DNA of 8,208 bases from Methanobacteriota archaeon (GTDB lineage: Archaea; Halobacteriota; Syntropharchaeia; DAOWMC01): contig DAOWMC010000034.1 in NCBI GenBank assembly GCA_030643285.1, forward strand, positions 1 to 8,208. Reading direction: 5' to 3'. The notes beneath the pieces are model-generated. The model worked only from the letters and a program-made list of their open reading frames with translations. It was not told where the DNA came from and did not search any database. Shown here in pieces: positions 1-5,797 of this stretch (the stretch's first letter is position 1; every line of letters begins with the position of its first letter). The translations under genes and the position numbers were made by a program.

Positions 1-2
1 AA

Positions 3-161
3 AAAAGTAAACTTTTTTCAAAGATTGAAAAGGCAGAAGATAGGTACAAGGCAGGGGACATTTCAAAAAATGAATATGAAAGAATCAGATCAAAACACAA
101 AGAAAGAATAATAGGATTGATGGAAGAGACCGATAACCTGAAGGATAAGAAGAGGAGATGA
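3..161 (+). CDS. 3' end of an unidentified gene, charged helical C-terminus (partial)
   Basis: The frame is open from the left edge of the window and ends at TGA 159-161, giving 52 residues of C-terminus. The tail is very rich in Lys, Glu and Arg and contains the stretch YKAGDISKNEYERIRSKHKE. This resembles the short C-terminal helical hairpins of SHOCT type, where a 'G-(D/L)-I-(S/T)-x-x-E-(Y/F)' turn joins two helices, but I cannot prove the family from this fragment. The stop lies one base before the ATG of the next gene, and the Shine-Dalgarno sequence of that gene is inside this one, so the two are very likely co-transcribed and translationally coupled. Other frames here hit stops or lack coding character. 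The function cannot be stated without the upstream part. Confidence 0.6.
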   Translation, partial: KSKLFSKIEKAEDRYKAGDISKNEYERIRSKHKERIIGLMEETDNLKDKKRR

Positions 162-162
162 A

Positions 163-507
163 ATGGAGGAAGATATTGGAGACAAAAAGTTCAAAAAGAT
201 TGATTCTGCCCACCCTAAAAGGTACGACGAAATAACCCGTATAACGCATGTTGATACCGAAAAGGGCGAGTATCTTATTATTTCTCCTGACCTTACGCTG
301 GGGCTTCTTACAATAATTCCCCCCGAAGGCGATCCCATCGTCCTTGAAGATGAGAGCCTCAGGGTTTATCAATTGTGTGATGGAACCAAAAGCGTTGATG
401 AAATAATTGGAATACTGAGAGAAGGATACTCGGACGACGATAGTGTTGATGAAAAGATGAAGAAGTTCATGCAGGATCTTATCGATGAGGGTATCTTGTG
501 CATATAA
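163..507 (+). CDS. PqqD-like small protein (RiPP recognition element fold, putative)
   Basis: This is a 114-residue protein. The C-terminal half reads like the PqqD family: V60-LEDESLRVYQLCDGTKSVDE-I, then a helix and an acidic loop (about 82-97), and a last helix ending in DLIDEGIL. The 'W/Y-x-L-C-D-G-x-x-(T/S)-V-(D/E)-E-I' core is the family hallmark. PqqD proteins form a winged-helix fold that binds leader peptides for radical SAM peptide maturases, but many archaeal members have no known partner. The first 55 residues form an N-terminal extension of probable beta character that I do not recognise. The ATG is preceded by AGGAG (153-157) and follows the upstream stop by one base. No precursor peptide is visible next to it. 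The radical SAM gene in the window is 5 kb away and is of the B12-binding class, not the SPASM class normally paired with PqqD. Confidence 0.65.
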   Translation: MEEDIGDKKFKKIDSAHPKRYDEITRITHVDTEKGEYLIISPDLTLGLLTIIPPEGDPIVLEDESLRVYQLCDGTKSVDEIIGILREGYSDDDSVDEKMKKFMQDLIDEGILCI

Positions 508-537
508 AAAAGTTGGTCCGATTAGATAGATAATGAT

Positions 538-552
538 TATTTGTATTTGTTT
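538..552 (+). terminator. T-rich tract, possible archaeal terminator
   Basis: A T-rich run with short oligo-T groups lies 30-45 bases after the stop of the PqqD-like gene. Archaeal RNA polymerase can terminate at such oligo-T tracts without a hairpin. No stem-loop precedes it, so this is only a positional suggestion. Confidence 0.2.
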
Positions 553-590
553 AGCCCCCTATAACCACAAGATTACACAGAAGAGAAAAA

Positions 591-806
591 ATGAAAGATA
601 TCCATGATAAGTGGCTTTATTAGAACTTGGCGCAGAGTACTATCGGTGCAGCGATAAAAGTTCATCAAGAGTTGAGATTGAGTTTTCTTGAATATGTTTA
701 TGAAGAAGCTTTGTGTTGTGAATTAAATTTGAGCTGAATCCTTTTTGATGCACAGAAAGAACTTGAAGAAACTGATTCGATCCGGGTGGATAGACATCTT
801 TTGTGA
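591..806 (+). pseudogene. Degraded GxxExxY-family gene with two in-frame stops
   Basis: Reading from ATG 591 gives an N-terminus of GxxExxY type (PDDEXK-like nuclease superfamily, function unknown) interrupted by TAG at 621-623 and TGA at 735-737. Between the stops is NLAQSTIGAAIKVHQEL, then FLEYVYEEALCCELNL; after the TGA comes ILFDAQKEL. This matches the family pattern 'IIGAAIEVHxxLGPGFLExVYExALxxEL', a turn, and then 'F..Q..L'. The usual G-P-G is replaced by R-L-S. Similarity fades at about 765-770, and the frame closes at 804. An intact member has roughly 120-130 residues, so the C-terminal half is missing. With two nonsense codons and a lost C-terminus I call it a dead gene. Its 3' part overlaps the CobB relic in another frame. 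Confidence 0.75.
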
Positions 807-924
807 AGTATCAAAAGGTGTGCCTCTTTATGCTGAATGTGGTGGAAAGATGTACACTTTAAAGAATATAGATGACTGTTCGATGCTTGGGATATTTGAC
901 GGAAAGGCAAGATTCTTAATGTGA
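748..924 (+). pseudogene. Fragment of a CobB/CfbB-type glutamine amidotransferase
   Basis: An open stretch of 58 codons contains SKGVPLYAECGGKMYTLKNI, followed by an SMLGIFDGKARF segment. In CobB/CbiA (cobyrinate a,c-diamide synthase) and in its relative CfbB, which amidates Ni-sirohydrochlorin, the amidotransferase domain has 'G-x-P-x-Y-A-E-C-G-G-x-M-Y-L' around the nucleophilic Cys, followed 15-25 residues later by 'M-x-G-x-(F/L)'. Both are recognisable here. A full protein is about 450 residues, and only some 50 are left. There is no N-terminal ATP-grasp-like or P-loop part, no following 'GHEFHYS'-type segment, and a stop at 922-924. It lies 130 bp before cobO, the enzyme acting two steps later in cobalamin synthesis, which suggests a decayed corrinoid gene cluster. 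The segment could be expressed as a peptide, but it cannot be a working synthase. Confidence 0.7.
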
Positions 925-992
925 CGAAGTCAAATTGATCCCATAAATTTTCACAAAATCGATACTAAAGCTATTATAGCCTCCTTTTATTA

Positions 993-1009
993 TTATATAC
1001 GTTATATAC
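993..1009 (+). promoter_or_regulatory. Candidate TATA element(s) for the cobO-mcm-meaB operon
   Basis: Two copies of TTATATAC (993-1000 and 1002-1009) are separated by one base in an A-T-rich tract, and TATATA-CGT-TATATA (994-1008) is palindromic. A start site 24-27 bases downstream would fall around 1020-1035. That leaves a short leader of about 20-35 bases before ATG 1057, with no Shine-Dalgarno sequence in it. This is the only plausible promoter before the five-gene operon. Confidence 0.5.
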
Positions 1010-1056
1010 ATATTCATAAAGCAAAATTTATGTGAACCCCCACCCAAATAAAATTG

Positions 1057-1593
1057 ATGGAAGGGCAGAAACTTGAAAGAGGGATGATACATATCTATAC
1101 AGGTAACGGTAAAGGAAAAACCACTGCTTCGATAGGTCTTGCATTTCGGGCAACTGGGCAGGGTTTTAAGGTTTACATGATCCAGTTCATGAAAGGTGGT
1201 ATTGATTATGGTGAGCTGTTACACGTTGAAAATTGCCCAAACTTCGAAATAAAACAGTTCGGACGCCCTGGTTTTGTTAATAAGGAAAATCCAGAGAAAA
1301 TTGATATTGATTTTGCACGGCAGGCATTGGAATACGCAGACAAAATAATAAAAAGCGGTGAATATGATGTTGTTATCCTGGATGAGATAAACGTGGCATT
1401 GGAATGGAAGCTAATTGATATTGATGATGTAATCAGTCTAATAAAAGAAAAACCAGGGGAAGTTGAATTGGTGTTAACGGGAAGATATGCCCCTGAAAAG
1501 ATAATTGAAATTGGGGACTATGTTACCGAAATGGTCGAGGTTAAACATCCTTATTCCAAAGATATATCTGCCAGAAAAGGGATAGAATATTAA
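1057..1593 (+). CDS. cobO: Cob(I)yrinic acid a,c-diamide adenosyltransferase (CobA/CobO/BtuR type)
   Basis: The enzyme transfers the 5'-deoxyadenosyl group of ATP to cob(I)alamin or an earlier corrinoid, making the cofactor form needed by methylmalonyl-CoA mutase. The 178-residue protein has the family's order of motifs: M10-IHIYTGNGKGKTTAS with P-loop G16-N-G-K-G-K-T-T23, FMKGG (45-49), a Walker B-like VVILDEI (105-111), LTGR (140-143), EVKHPY (161-166) and the terminal ARKGIEY. Length and fold are those of the P-loop CobO type, not the PduO/MMAB type. ATG 1057 is chosen. A TTG directly before it (1054) and the internal ATG 1084 are less likely, since family members keep a short 'K/R-x-x-x-G' lead before the first strand. 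No Shine-Dalgarno precedes it. It is first in the operon, 18 bp before the mutase gene. Confidence 0.93.
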   Translation: MEGQKLERGMIHIYTGNGKGKTTASIGLAFRATGQGFKVYMIQFMKGGIDYGELLHVENCPNFEIKQFGRPGFVNKENPEKIDIDFARQALEYADKIIKSGEYDVVILDEINVALEWKLIDIDDVISLIKEKPGEVELVLTGRYAPEKIIEIGDYVTEMVEVKHPYSKDISARKGIEY

Positions 1594-1611
1594 GGTTGAA
1601 GGTGACGCAAA

Positions 1612-3291
1612 ATGTTCGAAAAAGATAAATTAGAGGAGTTAAAAAAAGAAAAGAAAGAGTGGGAAGAGGGATCACTAAAAAAAGTGCTTGACAAGTTTGC
1701 TGAGCGAAAAGACGAATTTATGAGCATATCAGATGCCCCTATAGAGCGGTTGTACACACCAGAAGAGGTTGAGGGGTTAGACTACTCGGAAAAGATTGGG
1801 TACCCCGGACAATTTCCATTCACAAGGGGTGTTCAGCCAACAATGTACAGGGGAAAATTATGGACGATGAGGCAGTATGCTGGTTTTGGATCTGCCGAGG
1901 ACACAAATAAAAGATATAAATATCTTCTGGACCAGGGTCAAACCGGGCTCAGCGTTGCTTTTGATTTACCCACACAGATGGGATACGACTCCGATCATCA
2001 GATGGCACTTGGAGAGGTTGGTAAGTGTGGTGTTTCCATATCGTCTTTAAAGGACATGGAAACGCTTTTTGATGGAATTCCACTTGACAAGGTCAGCACC
2101 TCAATGACGATAAATTCAACCGCAGCAATTTTACTTGCAATGTATATCGCAGTTGCAGGAAAACAGGGAGTCCCACCCGATAAAATTACAGGAACGATAC
2201 AGAACGATCTGTTAAAGGAGTACATCGCCCGTGGAACGTATATATTTCCCCCCGCACCTTCCATGAGGATTGTAACAGATATCTTCGATTACTGTTCAAA
2301 GAATGTGCCAAGATGGAATACAATAAGTATAAGCGGGTATCACATAAGAGAAGCGGGCTCAACAGCGGCACAGGAGCTGGCATTCACACTTGCTAACGGA
2401 ATGACGTATGTTGATTCAGCGATAAAAAAGGGACTGGATGTGGATAAGTTTGCGCCACGACTGTCTTTCTTTTTCAATTCGCATAATGACTTTTTTGAGG
2501 AAATAGCAAAGTTCAGGGCGGCAAGAAGGATATGGGCAAAGATTATGGCAGAAAAATTCGGTGCAAAAAACCCAAAATCAATGATGCTGAGGTTCCATAC
2601 CCAGACCGCGGGTTGTTCACTTACCGCACAGCAACCATACAACAACATTATAAGAACAACACTTGAGGCCTTATCTGCGGTTTTGGGAGGTACGCAATCA
2701 TTACACACAAATTCAATGGATGAAGCTTTTGCACTTCCCTCTGAAGAATCAGTTAAAGTTGCACTTCGTACACAGCAGGTAATCGGCTTTGAAAGTGGTG
2801 TTGCTAATACAATTGATCCACTGGCTGGTTCTTACTTCATCGAGGCCCTGACCGATAAGATCGAAAAAGAGGTTCTCGAATACTTTGATCAGATTGAAGC
2901 CTTGGGTGGTGTATTAGCTGCACTTGAAAGAGGATTCTTCCACAAAGAGATTGCCAATGCCTCTTATAGATATCAAAAAGAAGTTGAAGCTGCTGAAAAA
3001 ATAGTAGTCGGGGTGAATAAATTCACGACTGGAGAAGAAACACAGATGAATCTCCTAAAAGTTGACCCGGGCGTACAAAAAAAGCAAGAAGATCAAATTA
3101 AAGCTTTGAAGGAAGAACGGGACAATAAGAAGGTCGAAGAGCTACTCGGAGGGATTAGACAGGCTGCAAAAGGTGATGATAACCTGATTCCATATATTAC
3201 CGAAGCAGTGAAGGAATACGCTACCCTTGGAGAGATATGTGATGTTTTACGCGATGTTTTTGGAGAGTATAAGGAGCAAACTGTTTTTTAG
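1612..3291 (+). CDS. mcmA1: Methylmalonyl-CoA mutase large (catalytic, alpha) subunit
   Basis: The 559-residue TIM-barrel subunit interconverts methylmalonyl-CoA and succinyl-CoA with adenosylcobalamin. Motifs in order are [19 protein letters not shown] (68-86), RQYAGFG (87-93), [49 protein letters not shown] and [16 protein letters not shown]89, R207 and H244 fall at the positions and apparently the same numbers as the catalytic and specificity residues of the Propionibacterium enzyme. Tyr plus Arg indicates methylmalonyl-CoA; isobutyryl-CoA mutases have Phe and Gln there. Q75 and K82 differ from the Tyr and Arg of that enzyme but lie in the CoA-contact strand. The N-terminal 40 residues are a charged helix typical of the stand-alone large subunit, and there is no B12 domain because it is on the next gene. 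A Shine-Dalgarno AAGGTGA (1599-1605) fixes the start. Confidence 0.96.
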   Translation: MFEKDKLEELKKEKKEWEEGSLKKVLDKFAERKDEFMSISDAPIERLYTPEEVEGLDYSEKIGYPGQFPFTRGVQPTMYRGKLWTMRQYAGFGSAEDTNKRYKYLLDQGQTGLSVAFDLPTQMGYDSDHQMALGEVGKCGVSISSLKDMETLFDGIPLDKVSTSMTINSTAAILLAMYIAVAGKQGVPPDKITGTIQNDLLKEYIARGTYIFPPAPSMRIVTDIFDYCSKNVPRWNTISISGYHIREAGSTAAQELAFTLANGMTYVDSAIKKGLDVDKFAPRLSFFFNSHNDFFEEIAKFRAARRIWAKIMAEKFGAKNPKSMMLRFHTQTAGCSLTAQQPYNNIIRTTLEALSAVLGGTQSLHTNSMDEAFALPSEESVKVALRTQQVIGFESGVANTIDPLAGSYFIEALTDKIEKEVLEYFDQIEALGGVLAALERGFFHKEIANASYRYQKEVEAAEKIVVGVNKFTTGEETQMNLLKVDPGVQKKQEDQIKALKEERDNKKVEELLGGIRQAAKGDDNLIPYITEAVKEYATLGEICDVLRDVFGEYKEQTVF

Positions 3292-3298
3292 AGGTGAT
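3291..3298 (+). promoter_or_regulatory. Strong Shine-Dalgarno GAGGTGAT for the B12-binding subunit
   Basis: GAGGTGAT matches the complement of the archaeal 16S rRNA 3' end. It starts on the last base of the mcmA1 stop codon and lies 5 bases before ATG 3304. It supports that start and a high translation rate, which would keep the two mutase subunits in balance. Confidence 0.75.
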
Positions 3299-3303
3299 GA
3301 ACT

Positions 3304-3699
3304 ATGGATAAAAAGATTAGGATCTTAATGGCTAAACCAGGGTTGGATGGTCATGATAGGGGGATAAAGGTAGTTGCCAGGGCACTGCGAGACGCCGGAA
3401 TGGAGGTTGTTTACACGGGACTTCATCAGACACCCGAGCAGATTGTTGAGGCGGCGATACAGGAAGATGTTGATGCGATGGGACTAAGTATCCTTTCAGG
3501 GGCCCACATGGCACTCTTTCCCAAAATTATCGATCTTTTAAAAAGTAACAATGCCGAAGATATTTTGGTGACTGGTGGGGGGATTATACCAAAAGAAGAT
3601 ATTGAGGAATTGAAGAAAATGGGAGTATCTGCGATATTCGGACCGGGTACACCAACGACAGAGATTATTAAGTATATAGAAGAAAATGTAAAAAATTGA
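3304..3699 (+). CDS. mcmA2: Methylmalonyl-CoA mutase small (cobalamin-binding) subunit
   Basis: This 131-residue Rossmann-like B12 domain carries the lower-ligand histidine. Visible motifs are D15-G-H17-D-R-G20 (the DxHxxG signature; His17 coordinates cobalt in the base-off/His-on form), S62-I-L64 (the SxL signature that binds the displaced nucleotide tail) and G91-G-G93 followed by IIP. Length and motif spacing match stand-alone small subunits (130-145 residues) and the C-terminal domain of fused mutases. It lies 12 bp after the large subunit and almost touches meaB, as expected for a two-gene mutase. It should form a heteromer with the mcmA1 product. It could in principle be the B12 subunit of another acyl-CoA mutase, but the partner residues point to methylmalonyl-CoA. 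Confidence 0.96.
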   Translation: MDKKIRILMAKPGLDGHDRGIKVVARALRDAGMEVVYTGLHQTPEQIVEAAIQEDVDAMGLSILSGAHMALFPKIIDLLKSNNAEDILVTGGGIIPKEDIEELKKMGVSAIFGPGTPTTEIIKYIEENVKN

Positions 3700-3704
3700 A
3701 AAAA

Positions 3705-4664
3705 ATGAGTGATAGTGCCGAACTTGTAAAAAGATTGCTAAAGGGTGACAGAAGGGCTGCGGCTAAGCTGATCACCTTGGTTGAAAATGACAATAATGGG
3801 CAATCTGCAAAGATAATGCACCTTCTTCACCCTCACACCAAAAAAGCATATATTGTGGGGGTTACAGGGGCACCTGGATCTGGAAAAAGCACACTCACGG
3901 ATCGACTAACACATGAACTGAGGACTAAAGAAAAAACAGTTGGTGTTATCGCAGTCGATCCGACAAGTCCATTTACAGGTGGGGCACTACTTGGTGACCG
4001 TATAAGGATGAAGGAGTCGTGTACCGATAAGGGCGTCTTCATACGGAGCATGGGTACAAGGGGGAGCCTTGGTGGTCTATCAAGGGCTACCAACAATGCG
4101 ATTAGAATCCTCGACGCTTTCGGAAAGGATTTTATACTTGTCGAGACGGTGGGAGCGGGTCAATCAGAAGTGGATATCGTAAATTCAGCATATACTTCCA
4201 TCGTAATACTGGTTCCGGGTATGGGTGATGATATCCAGGCCATAAAGGCCGGAATACTTGAGATAGGCGATATCTTTGTTGTAAACAAGGCAGACAGGGA
4301 CGGGGCCGATCGGACAGTTATGGAACTTGAGATGATGCTTGAGCTAAATCCCAAAAAAAATGTCTGGAGGCCACCCATAATTAAAACAATCGCAAGTAGG
4401 GGAGAGGGAGTAGAAGAGCTTCTAAGTTGTATAGAAAAGCACAGAAGTTACCTTGAATCAAACAACCTGTTAGAAAAGAGACAGGATTGTAGAAATGAGT
4501 CTGAATTAATGGATGTGCTAAGCTATAGGATTAATAAGTATCTTTTAGATGATTTAAAGCAAAGTGGAAGCTATACTGATCTGCTAAAGAAGATATGCGA
4601 GCAAAAGATCGATATCTACACTGCTGCAGATGAAATACTAAAGATACTATGGAAAAAGTCGTAA
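3705..4664 (+). CDS. meaB: MeaB/ArgK family GTPase, methylmalonyl-CoA mutase chaperone
   Basis: This 319-residue G3E GTPase is homologous to MeaB and human MMAA. These gate delivery of adenosylcobalamin to the mutase and help expel inactivated cofactor. Motifs are Walker A G55-APGSGKS-T, the AVDPTSP strand (83-89), GDRIRM (97-102), the MGTRGSLGGL switch region (116-125), ETVGAGQSE (147-155) and the base-specificity NKAD (194-197). The C-terminal helices match the dimerisation arm. I take ATG 3705, 5 bases after the mcmA2 stop. A TTG at 3696 in frame would overlap that stop (TTGA) and add three residues. Neither has a clear Shine-Dalgarno, so re-initiation after mcmA2 is likely. It is often labelled ArgK in databases after an old transport-kinase assignment, and the neighbours make the chaperone role the right one. 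Confidence 0.95.
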   Translation: MSDSAELVKRLLKGDRRAAAKLITLVENDNNGQSAKIMHLLHPHTKKAYIVGVTGAPGSGKSTLTDRLTHELRTKEKTVGVIAVDPTSPFTGGALLGDRIRMKESCTDKGVFIRSMGTRGSLGGLSRATNNAIRILDAFGKDFILVETVGAGQSEVDIVNSAYTSIVILVPGMGDDIQAIKAGILEIGDIFVVNKADRDGADRTVMELEMMLELNPKKNVWRPPIIKTIASRGEGVEELLSCIEKHRSYLESNNLLEKRQDCRNESELMDVLSYRINKYLLDDLKQSGSYTDLLKKICEQKIDIYTAADEILKILWKKS

Positions 4665-5359
4665 CGATTGACAAGGTTAATGCTTATCTGAACGCACGTT
4701 TTTTTCCCTGGAATTTTATTTTAGAACCGGTTGATGACCGTGCCATACGCCACTACATCAAATCGGCGATTCCGGTGGCCTTAAAAAAGGCTGAAACGCT
4801 GGACCCAAAGAGCCATTTTTCAATCAGGCAGTCCATTTCAGATGAAACAAAAAACATAGCAAATGACTACCTTATCGATCCGTACAGCGATTATGCAGAA
4901 AAGATTCATGGTAGCTTTACAGATGATTATCCATTTGCGTATGCCCAGTGCTATGTATATTCGATGCTTTCTGCACTGATGGTTGAAGTTGAAGACCTGG
5001 AGGATATAAAATCCCTCTTAGATGTCATGGGAGTATCAAGGGACTCTTTTAAAAACAAAAAAGACTTGATAAGCGAATTGATGAATCACTGTCGAAAAGA
5101 AACATTTTCAGGTATACCTGCAAACGAAATTATAGGAAGAAAAGTTATATACAGAAGTAATGCAACAGAATTTGGCGTTTTGCATGACGTTATCTTAAGC
5201 ACAAATCAGTCATTCTTTCTGGAACTTATCGTAAAGCCAATCAAACCAATAAAGGATAAGAATTTACCATTCAAAAAAGTCGGAAGGTTTGTTCACATAC
5301 CGTCCGATGAGGTCCGATTGACCAATGCGTTTAATAACCACATCGTGATTGATTATTAA
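4649..5359 (+). CDS. Uncharacterised protein with C-terminal PRC-barrel-like domain
   Basis: I do not recognise this 236-residue protein as a named family. Residues 1-150 look mostly helical, with aromatic-rich pieces such as NARFFPWNF (14-22) and DDYPFAYAQCYVYSML (92-107). There is no signal peptide or membrane span, and I see no metal-binding Cys/His set. Residues 157-236 resemble a PRC barrel: IPANEIIGRKVIY, then FGVLHDVIL, a FFLELIV strand, LPFKKVGRFVHIPSDEVRL and a closing strand, the pattern of small beta barrels that bind partner proteins. The ATG lies inside meaB, overlapping its end by 16 bp, so its translation is coupled to the mutase chaperone. A job in assembling or tethering the mutase complex is inference only. 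Methylmalonyl-CoA epimerase often sits at this place, but this protein lacks any epimerase (VOC) likeness. Confidence 0.8.
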   Translation: MEKVVTIDKVNAYLNARFFPWNFILEPVDDRAIRHYIKSAIPVALKKAETLDPKSHFSIRQSISDETKNIANDYLIDPYSDYAEKIHGSFTDDYPFAYAQCYVYSMLSALMVEVEDLEDIKSLLDVMGVSRDSFKNKKDLISELMNHCRKETFSGIPANEIIGRKVIYRSNATEFGVLHDVILSTNQSFFLELIVKPIKPIKDKNLPFKKVGRFVHIPSDEVRLTNAFNNHIVIDY

Positions 5360-5416
5360 GGGTGTAAAGGGGGTGGTTCTCAAAAAAACAAATGAATTAT
5401 GAATCTCCACAAGATT

Positions 5417-5438
5417 GTGTGGGTAACTTTAACCACAC
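5417..5438. repeat. Near-perfect 22-bp dyad
   Basis: Arms GTGTGG and CCACAC, extended by TAA/TTA with one mismatched pair and almost no loop, form a palindrome of 22 bases. Its compactness is more like a protein-binding operator than an RNA hairpin. It begins 58 bp after the last gene of the operon. Confidence 0.6.
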
Positions 5439-5441
5439 CTC

Positions 5442-5472
5442 CCACCCATCCCCGCTTCGCTCAAATGGGTGG
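5442..5472. repeat. Inverted repeat, 8-bp stem
   Basis: CCACCCAT (5442-5449) pairs perfectly with ATGGGTGG (5465-5472) around a 15-base loop. It follows the preceding dyad by three bases and is itself followed by a third hairpin. Confidence 0.6.
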
Positions 5473-5485
5473 CAGTCTTTACTGC
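5472..5485. repeat. Small hairpin GCAGT-CTTT-ACTGC
   Basis: A perfect 5-bp stem with a four-base loop abuts the preceding inverted repeat and shares its last base. As RNA it would be a compact tetraloop hairpin. With the two dyads before it, it makes a run of structure over about 70 bases. Confidence 0.5.
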
Positions 5486-5650
5486 GGGATGTGGGATTCA
5501 CCCCCCGACAACCGCAATTAACAAATGGAATTTGACCACTCAAAATCCCCAAAAATATCACAAAAAGAGGGCAGTATGCTCAAAATCAGTATGTACGGTT
5601 CAAGAAAAGGAAAGGGTTGTGAAGACCCCCGTTATCCCACTTGATGAGGC

Positions 5651-5797
5651 TTAAATCCCAAAACCCGTTTTAGATCTCATTCCCCTGGTTTTTAAAGCCA
5701 TACCTTTCTTAAATTCCTTCTCTGCAGACTCGATTATCTGGGAAAAATCCTTTTTTCTGAGATTTTTATTTGCACAATATTCTGGTCTCTGGATTAG
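5651..5797 (-). pseudogene. Out-of-frame C-terminal tail of the radical SAM gene
   Basis: Read on the minus strand from 5797, this frame gives 48 residues beginning LIQRPEYCANKNLRKKDFSQ, continuing through the charged helix IIESAEKEFKKGMALKTRGM and ending at TAA 5653-5651. It has the composition and shape of a normal radical SAM protein C-terminus. It starts at the point where the main frame runs into TAA (5796-5794). One extra base in the GG at 5797-5798 would join the two into a 470-residue protein. The frame has no start of its own, so it is either the severed end of a frameshifted gene or the result of a one-base sequencing error. Confidence 0.75.

Larger units (their letters stand above)
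508..1056. other. Gene-poor stretch with two relics and the operon promoter
   Basis: This 549-bp stretch contains no intact gene. It holds the GxxExxY and CobB relics (591-924) and then an A-T-rich leader (about 960-1056) that ends at the cobO start. The tract AACCACAAGATTACACAGAAG-like at 563-582, just before the GxxExxY start, resembles CACA-rich sequence I associate with the upstream side of genes of this family in other genomes. That is from memory and unverified. Confidence 0.6.
5360..5650. other. C-rich intergenic block, no convincing gene
   Basis: This is about 290 bp between the end of the mcm operon and the convergent radical SAM gene. Part of it (5430-5510) is strikingly C-rich on the + strand compared with its A-T-rich surroundings and carries three consecutive inverted repeats. 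A 61-codon frame from GTG 5469 to 5654 exists, but it has no Shine-Dalgarno, no recognised domain and an odd composition, and I do not call it a gene. The block could be a decayed insertion-sequence end or encode a structured RNA. Neither is proven. Confidence 0.5.

Noticed and set aside
591..806. Stop-codon recoding (for example pyrrolysine at the TAG) keeping the GxxExxY gene alive
   Set aside because: Two different stops (TAG and TGA) and the loss of the C-terminal half point to decay. No recoding signal is visible, and other genes in the window end normally with TAG or TGA.
698..910. A 70-codon minus-strand frame across the relic region
   Set aside because: It is antisense to the clearly recognisable GxxExxY and CobB segments and has no motif of its own.
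1054..1056. TTG as the start codon of cobO
   Set aside because: It lies directly before an ATG in the same frame, and neither has a Shine-Dalgarno. ATG 1057 is the simpler choice.
940..1056. A cobalamin riboswitch in the leader of the cobO-mcm operon
   Set aside because: The leader is short and A-T-rich and shows no B12-box-like or kissing-loop elements.
2340..2708. A 122-codon open frame on the minus strand inside the mutase large subunit gene
   Set aside because: It lies wholly antisense to a strongly conserved gene and its translation shows no family pattern. It is a shadow frame.
3696..3698. TTG as the start of meaB, overlapping the mcmA2 stop
   Set aside because: It is possible as a coupled start, but ATG 3705 is three codons later with equal context and is preferred. 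The difference is three residues.
4649..5359. The fifth operon gene as methylmalonyl-CoA epimerase
   Set aside because: The position suits it, but the sequence lacks the VOC-fold pattern and is too long, and its C-terminus resembles a PRC barrel instead.
5469..5654. A 61-codon open frame starting at GTG in the C-rich block after the mcm operon
   Set aside because: It has no Shine-Dalgarno and no recognisable domain, its first part overlaps the inverted repeats, and its end overlaps the tail of the opposite-strand radical SAM gene. It looks like a chance frame or a decayed remnant.
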